From NCBI GenBank assembly GCA_905207905.1, contig CAJLNC010000043.1, forward strand, positions 1 through 22,950: 22,950 nucleotides of DNA, in the 5' to 3' direction. Below, in pieces: positions 5,965 to 10,998 of the stretch. This DNA comes from an uncultured Lachnospiraceae bacterium. Lineage in GTDB: Bacteria > Bacillota_A > Clostridia > Lachnospirales > Lachnospiraceae. The translations under genes were made by a program, and so were the position numbers. Within the stretch, counting starts at the first letter, position 1; every line of letters begins with the position of its first letter. The notes beneath the pieces were generated by a model. It saw nothing but the letters and a program-made list of their open reading frames with translations, ran no database searches and was not told the DNA's origin.

Positions 5965-7893
5965 TTACACCTCTTTGACGATGGCGTCAAACCCTTTCGC
6001 TTTCAGTTGCCGTTTCAGCTTTTCAGCATTCTCTTTGCTGTCAAATACCCCAGCCTGAACGATGTGGTACTCTCCATCTTTTTTCAGGATCGCTTCAAAC
6101 CCCTTATTTTTCAGGCGTGCAATCTGGGTATTAGCCAGTTTTTTCTTCCGGTAGGCCCCGACCTGCACTCGAAACTTTTTCCCGCCGGATCCCGCAGCAC
6201 CCGGCAGACGGAAACACCGCTGCCAGTTATAGTTAAAATAGGCAGATACCGCAATCTCATGGCCGGTACCGTCTCCCGGACGGCCGTCATCGTCATTCCT
6301 GGCCCCGACCACTTTTCCGCTGCCCAGGCACAACTCTGTGTGACCGTGTTTTCCTGTCCGATCCAGCATCAGCAGTACATCTCCCTTTTGCAGACCAGCT
6401 CCGGTCTTGAAATTCACAGATCCGGTGCAGTCTAAAAAACCCTTGGCCAACAACCGGTCGGCCATTTTGTCAATGCTTACTTTTCCCAGGTCTAACCCTG
6501 CCTGATTGTACGCCTGCATTACCAGGCCAATACAATTATATTCCGGCCCCCAGCCTTTACCGGCGTTATTGTAACCATGGCTGTTGTCGTTGGCGATACC
6601 TACGGCCCAGGCGCAGGCGCTATCTATAATCTGCTGGTTGGTTTTCTTCTCTGGGTAGATAGCCTTGCCATTCTCATCAAACACGAAATAGCTCGGGTTT
6701 TTGTCTGCCACGGCCTTCGCTTTGCTCAAATCGTGGAACGCCCCGAGCTGGCTCTTTGCATCCGCCCAGGTCTTGCGTACCCGCAACCAGGGCTTATCGG
6801 TATCCGGAAGAATATCTCCCATCACTTTGTCGTATCTTGCCAGGTCAAACCGCTGGATAATATTACAGATCTTATCAACATACTTCGTGTCGGTGGCATA
6901 TCCTCCGGCCTTGATTAACTTGATCTGTTCCTGGTAGTTTTTGCAGTCCTGAATGCCATCATAACGCAGCTTGCTGCCATTTTGAGCACCCAGAAGGTAA
7001 GCACAGCGATCCTCAATACTCTTTTCGATGTTCGGGTATTTACGGAACTTCGCCAATTCCTCACGCACATTACCGGCCTTATCCTGCTCTTTTGTCAAAA
7101 TCTCAACATGACTTTTTCCGTCCCAAGTGCTGCCCGGCCATGTGTTCCCGGATAAATTGTTCTTCATTCCACAGACGTTGTTGGCTTTTCTCGCCAGTTC
7201 CGTGGCGCAGTATCCGCTTTCTAAGATAGTCTGTGCCGCTGTTACAGATGGGAACAATCCATACTTTTCAGCAATCGGCCGGCTGATCTCCAACAACTTC
7301 TCCGCAGCATCTTTTTCGGACAGACCCGCAAACTCTGCCGTCTGGGTGCCGGATGCACTCTCAGGCTTCGTATTTGCCCCATTTAGCCGTTTTTTAAACT
7401 CATCCCATGTCCAGCTGGTTTTGTATTTATTATTGTGTACATAGGGCGCTGGACAGGTCTTATTGACAATATCATAGTGCCGCAGTACATGATCTGCCGG
7501 AATGTTATTCTCCTGCATCAATTTCTTTACCAGCCACACACAGGCCTCCTGGGTTTCTTTGGTAAAATACCATCTCTTGTCCTCTGCGCTGGAACTGTCC
7601 CCATCACACTTGCAACACATCTCAATGCTGATCGTGTTCGCATTACGGGCCTCTGGATGTTTCTGGGTGTAATACCCGGCCGTACCCACTGCCCAGACAA
7701 CAGCATCCAGGCTACAGCGCTGATAGATAGTTCCATCCCAGTAGATATAAAAATGCGCTCCGTATCCACCTGGCTCCAGATCATGGTTCTGTCCGACTAC
7801 GCCCAGATAATGTATGGCGATATATTTTTTCTGATTGCCCCACTTAGGGACTCTGTTTGCACTTACTGCGTTTATAATCGTTCTTTCGCTCAT
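5965..7893 (-). CDS. Multidomain endolysin: amidase, glucosaminidase, NlpC/P60-like, SPOR
   Basis: A 642-residue peptidoglycan hydrolase that lyses the host at the end of the phage cycle. Residues 1-170 form a T7-lysozyme-like N-acetylmuramoyl-L-alanine amidase with zinc ligands H28, H139 and C147 and the nearby K145. Residues about 185-352 look like a glucosaminidase (GH73-type) domain with catalytic E225 in ILESGY. About 366-416 is a small linker module (RVRKTWADAKSQLGAF). About 417-562 resembles an NlpC/P60 peptidase, with C454 in YNCIGLV and H518 in GKHGHTE. About 572-642 is a SPOR peptidoglycan-binding domain. No signal peptide is seen, so export depends on the holin. The ATG has GGAAGG upstream. 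It is separated from the holin gene by two regulatory genes and a terminator. Confidence 0.9.
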   Translation of the reverse strand: MSERTIINAVSANRVPKWGNQKKYIAIHYLGVVGQNHDLEPGGYGAHFYIYWDGTIYQRCSLDAVVWAVGTAGYYTQKHPEARNANTISIEMCCKCDGDSSSAEDKRWYFTKETQEACVWLVKKLMQENNIPADHVLRHYDIVNKTCPAPYVHNNKYKTSWTWDEFKKRLNGANTKPESASGTQTAEFAGLSEKDAAEKLLEISRPIAEKYGLFPSVTAAQTILESGYCATELARKANNVCGMKNNLSGNTWPGSTWDGKSHVEILTKEQDKAGNVREELAKFRKYPNIEKSIEDRCAYLLGAQNGSKLRYDGIQDCKNYQEQIKLIKAGGYATDTKYVDKICNIIQRFDLARYDKVMGDILPDTDKPWLRVRKTWADAKSQLGAFHDLSKAKAVADKNPSYFVFDENGKAIYPEKKTNQQIIDSACAWAVGIANDNSHGYNNAGKGWGPEYNCIGLVMQAYNQAGLDLGKVSIDKMADRLLAKGFLDCTGSVNFKTGAGLQKGDVLLMLDRTGKHGHTELCLGSGKVVGARNDDDGRPGDGTGHEIAVSAYFNYNWQRCFRLPGAAGSGGKKFRVQVGAYRKKKLANTQIARLKNKGFEAILKKDGEYHIVQAGVFDSKENAEKLKRQLKAKGFDAIVKEV

Positions 7894-7908
7894 TTCGTTT
7901 TCCTTCCT

Positions 7909-7922
7909 GTGCGATATCGCAC
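7909..7922. promoter_or_regulatory. Perfect 14-bp palindrome in the endolysin leader
   Basis: GTGCGATATCGCAC equals its own complement. It lies between the upstream terminator and the endolysin ribosome site (GGAAGG). It could be a protein operator or an RNA hairpin that affects the ribosome site. Its role is not known. Confidence 0.5.
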
Positions 7923-7946
7923 GAAAAAGAGAGCGGTTTCCCGCTC
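7923..7946 (-). terminator. Terminator after the ORF6N gene
   Basis: A GAGCGG/CCGCTC stem (7931-7936, 7941-7946) with a 4-base loop, followed on the minus strand by TCTTTTT. It starts 8 bases after the ORF6N stop and would limit read-through into the endolysin. Confidence 0.75.
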
Positions 7947-7953
7947 CCTTAAT

Positions 7954-8607
7954 TTAATATAGTTTTTCAATTAATTTGGGTTTTAAACCCAGAAGAGTAT
8001 TAGAATCTGATATCAGAAAAGAAACTATGCCCATAGCCGACTTTATTCTGTCCGTATATTCTGCTTGGCTCAAATATTTCACAGAGTTATCAAGCAAGAC
8101 ATTCATACAGGTAAGATCATCTTTTATTTTCTTTATAGCGGCTAATATCTGAGGATTTTCCGGTACGTCCACTACCGTCATCATTGGCGGCTTACTGGTC
8201 TGCTTCTTTTCTGCCAAGGCAGCCTCCCGCAGCTCCCGGTAGGTTGGTACGGCCACCGGAACCTTGCGTTCCTCTTTTGCCCGGAAATAGAAATCCACCA
8301 GATAATCATACACTTCCCACGCCTTGTCAGTGTTTAAGGACTTGGCGTGAAGCAGAGCGCCTTTTTCGGTCCAGAGGTAGAGATGGGAAGTTCTGCTGGC
8401 AACCAGGTCGGAATTTCCTACCTGGTTCTTAAACACCTTTAAGTCATCTCCGGTAAGGGAAATATAATGTTTCCCATCCACATATCTATTTCTATTTTCA
8501 TTAAAATTTTGCTTAATCCTCACCGGTGTTGTTCCGTAACACTCCGCTATCTGATTGCTTGTTAAAACTCTAATTCCTTTTACCTGAATTGTACGAGGTA
8601 ACTGCAT
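7954..8607 (-). CDS. ORF6N-domain protein, phage antirepressor type
   Basis: A 217-residue protein whose first 105 or so residues match the ORF6N DNA-binding domain of phage antirepressors: IQVKGIRVLTSNQIAECYG, then the conserved NFNENRNRYVDGKHY, ending in WEVYDYLVDFYF. The C-terminal half has a helical linker and no catalytic motif I recognise. The ATG at 8607 has AGGAG 8-9 bases upstream. The frame stays open to 8658, but a TATAAT (8657-8662, minus) overlaps that region, supporting the shorter form. Such proteins usually antagonise a phage repressor or act as conditional regulators. Here it sits between the holin and endolysin genes, a position usual for extra (moron) genes. Confidence 0.85.
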   Translation of the reverse strand: MQLPRTIQVKGIRVLTSNQIAECYGTTPVRIKQNFNENRNRYVDGKHYISLTGDDLKVFKNQVGNSDLVASRTSHLYLWTEKGALLHAKSLNTDKAWEVYDYLVDFYFRAKEERKVPVAVPTYRELREAALAEKKQTSKPPMMTVVDVPENPQILAAIKKIKDDLTCMNVLLDNSVKYLSQAEYTDRIKSAMGIVSFLISDSNTLLGLKPKLIEKLY

Positions 8608-8656
8608 AGTAAAAACTCCTTTCGAATTTTGGTTCTTGAAAGAAGTTCCATTCTGC

Positions 8657-8662
8657 ATTATA
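8657..8662 (-). promoter_or_regulatory. Possible -10 box for the ORF6N gene
   Basis: A perfect TATAAT on the minus strand lies 50 bases ahead of the ORF6N start. No good -35 is found at 16-18 bp (GAGAAG or similar), so the promoter would be weak or need an activator. A CTCACTGTGAG dyad (8683-8693) covers the expected -35 region. Confidence 0.4.
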
Positions 8663-8690
8663 ATATTTACAGAAGGAAACTTCTCACTGT

Positions 8691-8726
8691 GAGCGTTGAT
8701 TGACTTTTGTGGAGCGTCAACGCTCT
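8691..8726. promoter_or_regulatory. Nested inverted repeats between the RHH and ORF6N genes
   Basis: GAGCGTTGA (8691-8699) pairs with TCAACGCTC (8717-8725). The second arm also forms a shorter dyad GAGCGT/ACGCTC (8712-8717, 8720-8725). On the plus strand a TATTTTTTTATTT tract follows, so it looks like a rightward terminator, yet no rightward gene ends here. On the minus strand it lies at the end of the RHH gene and upstream of ORF6N. It is a candidate operator or a transcript-end hairpin. Confidence 0.55.
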
Positions 8727-8901
8727 ATTTTTTTATTTCAGACTTAACCATCTCTATCCCTTTCATTATCGCATCCGTCCTTGAAATTTTCAAAGCATTA
8801 GCACATTCCTGGATATCCTGTGCCTCTGCTTCCGTTAATCGGATATTCAAATTTATTTTTCTGGGATTTTCTTTCGGTGGCCTTCCTGTTCTAGGACTCA
8901 T
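8725..8901 (-). CDS. Small ribbon-helix-helix (Arc/CopG-type) DNA-binding protein
   Basis: A 58-residue protein. The basic N-terminus SPRTGRPPKENPRK is followed by the beta strand INLNIRLT and two helices (EAEAQDIQECANALK, RTDAIMKGIEMVK), the ribbon-helix-helix layout of CopG/Arc repressors. The ATG at 8901 has GAGGTGA at about 6 bases. It has its own good promoter (8932-8960) just after the terminator that closes the holin gene, so it is probably expressed independently of late transcription, perhaps in the lysogen. It may control the neighbouring ORF6N gene through the repeats at 8691-8726; that is inference. Confidence 0.87.
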   Translation of the reverse strand: MSPRTGRPPKENPRKINLNIRLTEAEAQDIQECANALKISRTDAIMKGIEMVKSEIKK

Positions 8902-8931
8902 TGTATCACCTCACTTTTTGCCCTCGCAATA

Positions 8932-8960
8932 AATATATTATAGCACGCGCAAAAAGTCAA
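8932..8960 (-). promoter_or_regulatory. Promoter of the RHH regulator gene
   Basis: On the minus strand TTGACT (8955-8960), a 17-bp spacer and TATATT (8932-8937), about 30 bases ahead of the RHH start. An overlapping TATAAT would leave a 12-bp spacer, so TATATT is the better -10. Confidence 0.75.
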
Positions 8961-8973
8961 GAGATTTTTTCAG

Positions 8974-8999
8974 AAAAAAGGGCAGCTTACTCGCCGCCC
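8974..8999 (-). terminator. Terminator overlapping the holin stop codon
   Basis: A 7-bp stem GGGCGGC/GCTGCCC (8993-8999, 8980-8986; one G-U pair) with loop GAGTAA, followed by TTTTTT on the minus strand. The holin stop TAA is inside the loop, so the hairpin is built from the last codons of the gene. It should end most late transcription before the RHH, ORF6N and endolysin genes. Confidence 0.85.
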
Positions 9000-9277
9000 A
9001 CATCATCCTTTTTCCCGTCTTTTTCAATCAAGTTTCGCAGCATTTCATATAATCCTGTGCTGGCCAAGCCGGAGATCATTCCGCCCAATATCACCTCTGC
9101 ATTGATACCAGCTTGCAGGTTAATCAAAATTGCAATGATCGTCCCCATGCACAGCGCCGCCAGGGGGATGTATTTATTTGGGAACCAGTCGAATGCTGTT
9201 TTCAACACAAACCCCACCAGCAGACAGATCCCTAAAATTAACGGGTTAATGTACTCAAACAAAAAATTAATATCCAT
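8987..9277 (-). CDS. Phage holin (Phage_holin_5_2 / A118-holin type)
   Basis: A 96-residue membrane protein with three hydrophobic segments: NPLILGICLLVGFVLK (about 9-26), IPLAALCMGTIIAILINL (about 35-54) and VILGGMISGLASTGLYEML (about 61-79). A charged tail EKDGKKDDVGGE follows. The FLFEYINPLILGICLLVG start and the GGMISGLASTGLYE motif fit the clostridial holin family. It makes the membrane holes that release or activate the endolysin. The ATG at 9277 has AAAGGAGG; it is 13 bp downstream of the XhlA-like gene. Confidence 0.88.
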   Translation of the reverse strand: MDINFLFEYINPLILGICLLVGFVLKTAFDWFPNKYIPLAALCMGTIIAILINLQAGINAEVILGGMISGLASTGLYEMLRNLIEKDGKKDDVGGE

Positions 9278-9290
9278 ATTGATCCTCCTT

Positions 9291-9599
9291 TTACATTCCG
9301 ATTTGTGCAAATACAAATCCGAGTATAATACTTATGATTGCAGTTACTACATGCCCAACAACTTTGCGCCACATTTCTCCATCCCGGGACTCCAGTGCTT
9401 CCAATCTTTGGCCCTGCTGTTCCTGCTCCTTTACCATGCTTTGCAGGCTTACCGCCATCTTTTCTACCGATGTGGCAATTTCCCCGATTTGCTGCACAGT
9501 GTTCTCCAACAGCTCAATGCGCCGGTTCTGTCGTCTATGTTCTTCTTCCATTCTTTTCTTAAATTCTTCATGTTCCGCTCGCGAAATCGGCGTATCCAT
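9291..9599 (-). CDS. XhlA-like membrane protein of the lysis module
   Basis: A 102-residue protein with a long N-terminal coiled coil (heptads through HEEFKKRMEEEHRRQNRRIE and on to EQEQQGQRLEALE), then a single C-terminal membrane helix VVGHVVTAIISIILGFVFAQIG. This is the layout of the haemolysin XhlA family, found next to holins in Firmicutes prophages. The start used is the ATG at 9599 (AAAGGA about 9 bases upstream). An in-frame GTG at 9629 has an even better GAAGGAG at 8 bases and would add ten basic residues, so the start is open. It is probably a helper of the holin. Confidence 0.8.
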   Translation of the reverse strand: MDTPISRAEHEEFKKRMEEEHRRQNRRIELLENTVQQIGEIATSVEKMAVSLQSMVKEQEQQGQRLEALESRDGEMWRKVVGHVVTAIISIILGFVFAQIGM

Positions 9600-9685
9600 C
9601 TTCGTTTTTCCTTTCTGATTTTTCTGCACAAAATAGACTCCTTCTCAGGGTCTGGCTCTGATCTCCATATTCATCACCTCTTCTC

Positions 9686-9741
9686 AAAAGTAAAAGCATA
9701 TCAATCCCGGAAACATCCGGAACTCATATACCTTTACTTTT
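9686..9741. terminator. Long stem-loop between the fibre cassette and the lysis genes
   Basis: A 16-bp stem (9686-9701 with 9726-9741, two wobble pairs on the minus-strand RNA), capped by an inner CCGGA/TCCGG stem (9707-9711, 9716-9720). Both outer ends are A/T tracts, so either strand's RNA ends in a T-rich arm (TTTTACTTTT on minus). It may act as a terminator, partial attenuator or processing site. It lies between the small ORF at 9734-9889 and the XhlA-like gene. The remaining bases up to 9599 hold only a 7-codon ORF with a ribosome site. Confidence 0.55.
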
Positions 9742-9889
9742 TATGCCACAATTTGTTGCTATTAATTAAACTAAACACGAATACATTGATCACCAGCACA
9801 TCTTGTACCGCCGTAATCACATCGCCCTGTTGCCCCTGTGCCTGTAATGCGGCTGTTACACGTTGGATTATTGTGTCTCTTACATCCAA
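9734..9889 (-). CDS. Small protein of unknown function overlapping the third crossover site
   Basis: A 51-codon frame starting at TTG (9889) with AGGAGG nine bases upstream. The N-terminal part, MDVRDTIIQRVTAALQAQGQ, is an amphipathic helix; it continues QGDVITAVQDVLVINVFVF and ends in a short basic tail. The last hydrophobic stretch, DVLVINVFVF, is encoded by the repeat at 9769-9801. Composition is protein-like on this strand and odd (Cys-rich) on the other, which favours this reading. I do not recognise the family. Its ribosome site lies inside a strong hairpin (9896-9931). It sits between the fibre and the lysis genes. It could be a real small phage gene or a chance frame. Confidence 0.5.
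   Translation of the reverse strand: MDVRDTIIQRVTAALQAQGQQGDVITAVQDVLVINVFVFSLINSNKLWHKK
9769..9801 (+). repeat. Crossover-site copy 3 (direct to copy 2)
   Basis: AACTAAACACGAATACA followed by TTGATCACCAGCACAT. It is identical to 9959-9991 except at two positions and in the same orientation, 190 bp apart. Read on the plus strand it keeps the same codon phase as copy 2 (LNTNTLITST) but runs only to a stop at 9891. Confidence 0.85.
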
Positions 9890-9895
9890 ATAAAA

Positions 9896-9931
9896 TCACC
9901 TCCTGGATCATCATATCAAGCCAGGAGGTGA
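9896..9931 (-). promoter_or_regulatory. Perfect 11-bp hairpin masking a ribosome binding site
   Basis: TCACCTCCTGG (9896-9906) and CCAGGAGGTGA (9921-9931) pair perfectly around a 14-base loop. In the minus-strand RNA the 3' arm contains the whole AGGAGG used by the TTG at 9889, so the site would be hidden. The stem is also followed by TTTTATTT on the minus strand, so it may equally be a rho-independent terminator behind the fibre gene. On the plus strand the other arm gives a second AGGAGG ahead of a 7-codon frame. Confidence 0.65.
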
Positions 9932-9958
9932 AAATCCGCAATGTTATGGTTGGCAATT

Positions 9959-9991
9959 AACTAAACACGAATACACTGGTCACCAGCACAT
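9959..9991 (+). repeat. Crossover-site copy 2, start of the silent fibre cassette
   Basis: AACTAAACACGAATACA followed by CTGGTCACCAGCACAT. Its first 17 bases match the site inside the fibre gene (10555-10571) in inverted orientation with one mismatch, and share its codon phase (CTA AAC ACG AAN ACA). Confidence 0.88.
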
Positions 9992-10248
9992 TCCAAGGGA
10001 ACTGGTTACCAGGATTTAACGTAAAAGGAATGGGATTTGCGGTTATGATCCCTAAAAATTATAAGAATCGCAAACTATCCATATCTTCTGTGCGGATTTT
10101 TTCGGTCGATAAGGGATGGATAAATACGGAAGTATCATCTATCAGCGATATGGCTAATTGCTGGCGGGTTTTACTAAAAACCGACACCACAATGGGATTG
10201 ACGGATGGTCTCAATTATTTAACAGAAATATCCGGAGAAATTAAATAA
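9959..10248 (+). other. Silent alternative C-terminal domain of the tail fibre
   Basis: On the plus strand the frame is open from the repeat (codon at 9961) to TAA at 10246-10248, 95 residues, although the expressed phage genes all lie on the minus strand. It reads LNTNTLVTSTFQGNWLPGFN, then an ATG at 10030 (MGFAVMIPKNYK) and ends LTDGLNYLTEISGEIK. No start codon with a ribosome site fits the frame. The first residues match the fibre linker ELNTKT (fibre residues 71-76) in sequence and phase. The stop abuts the fibre stop at 10249 with no spacer. Joined by inversion, it would give a fibre of about 166 residues in place of 177. I take it as an unexpressed, switchable receptor-binding domain. 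Confidence 0.8.
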
Positions 10249-10782
10249 TCATGCGACTGGGTAAGAGATTGTACAATCGATCCTCTCTACAGTCCTATAT
10301 CCCGGATTATAAAAACACAGGGCATTATCTGTGTGGCGTAAATATGCGCAGTAGCAATTTCCGGAAGCTGTTCCAAGCGTAAATGTTAATAAATTCTTGT
10401 ACTTTGCGCCTGGAAGCGGAAAGCAGACCGGTCCGTCATGCTCTACGGAATAGGGAGTAAGTTCGATGTTTACAAAGCATATACCGTTTTCTATACAGTA
10501 ACGTGCCCATCCATTTGACCCCTGCGCACTTATAGCGGTCATTTCCTTGGATTTTGTTTTCGTGTTTAGTTCATTGATGGCTCCTACCACTTCCTTGCTG
10601 GTCGTGGTCAGGCTTGACGCTGTGCCTATCCCCAATTTGCCCCTGATCCAATCTGCCAACGTGGCCAGCCTTGTGCGTTTGGTAACGTCTCCCTCAATGA
10701 TCAGATCTGTGGTATCCGCCAGCTCGCTCTTGGACGCCTCAGACAGCCCTTTGATCAGTGTACTCAGTATGCTTATTGTCAT
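10249..10782 (-). CDS. Tail fibre protein with switchable C-terminus (expressed version)
   Basis: A 177-residue fibre-type protein. The N-terminal constant part (1-71) carries the repeated helical opening ILSTLIKGLSEASKSELADT and the linker LTTTSKEVVGAINELNT that is common in phage fibres before a receptor-binding part. The C-terminal part (about 77-177) is beta-rich, with PLPGAKYKNLLTFTLG and an end of ERIDCTISYPVA. The ATG at 10782 has GTAGGAGG. The crossover repeat covers residues about 71-76. It probably forms the trimeric adhesin tip that contacts the host surface. It follows the large tail protein and a small protein in the same late operon. Confidence 0.82.
   Translation of the reverse strand: MTISILSTLIKGLSEASKSELADTTDLIIEGDVTKRTRLATLADWIRGKLGIGTASSLTTTSKEVVGAINELNTKTKSKEMTAISAQGSNGWARYCIENGICFVNIELTPYSVEHDGPVCFPLPGAKYKNLLTFTLGTASGNCYCAYLRHTDNALCFYNPGYRTVERIDCTISYPVA
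10555..10571 (-). repeat. Crossover-site copy 1, inside the tail fibre gene
   Basis: On the minus strand AACTAAACACGAAAACA, encoding LNTKT of the fibre linker. It is inverted relative to copy 2 (16 of 17 identical), and the identical core is 13 bases, AACTAAACACGAA. Confidence 0.88.
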
Positions 10783-10793
10783 AATAGCGCCTC

Positions 10794-10997
10794 CTACTTA
10801 ATCTGGTCTAATATGTTGCTGTAAATGTAATCATCAATAGCCTTGATGTTCTTTTCCAGCCCCTCATCCATTACAATAAAATTTACTTTATTGTTCTGAC
10901 TGATCAGGGATCCACTGCCGTCAATCTCTGAAAACGTAACGGTCATCCTGACGCCCTCTCCTGTAATCATCTTAGTGAAACTCGTTATTTTTTTCAT
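10794..10997 (-). CDS. Small conserved-looking phage protein, function unknown
   Basis: A 67-residue protein starting at the ATG at 10997, just two bases past the stop codon of the large tail protein (TAA A ATG). AGGAGG, five bases from the ATG, lies inside that gene's last codons, so the two are translationally coupled. The protein opens KKITSFTKMITGEGVRMTVT, continues with a beta-rich part and ends with a helix, EKNIKAIDDYIYSN. I recognise the layout from tail regions of gut prophages but not a function. It may be a tail fibre cofactor or assembly factor. Confidence 0.8.
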   Translation of the reverse strand: MKKITSFTKMITGEGVRMTVTFSEIDGSGSLISQNNKVNFIVMDEGLEKNIKAIDDYIYSNILDQIK

Positions 10998-10998
10998 T

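Larger units (their letters stand above)
9959..10571. other. Candidate invertible segment (tail fibre switch)
   Basis: The segment is bounded by inverted copies of AACTAAACACGAA (9959-9971 plus, 10559-10571 minus) and holds two C-terminal coding modules facing each other tail to tail. The arrangement matches the logic of known invertible fibre cassettes such as the Mu G segment. No recombinase gene is in the window and the orientation in a population cannot be seen here. Confidence 0.75.

Noticed and set aside
8901..9893. A 330-residue plus-strand open frame
   Set aside because: It is antisense to the holin and XhlA-like genes, which have ribosome sites, membrane segments and a family match. 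Only its last part coincides with the third crossover copy.
9771..9956. 61-residue minus-strand frame
   Set aside because: It begins at a TTG without a ribosome site and crosses the hairpin. The overlapping 51-codon frame has AGGAGG at good spacing.
10030..10248. Independent 72-residue plus-strand gene
   Set aside because: The ATG has no ribosome site, the frame is open further upstream to the crossover repeat, and the location tail to tail with the fibre fits a silent module better.
9769..10571. CRISPR array or diversity-generating retroelement
   Set aside because: Only three sites with unequal spacing and inverted orientation occur. No reverse transcriptase, template repeat pair or Cas gene is present.
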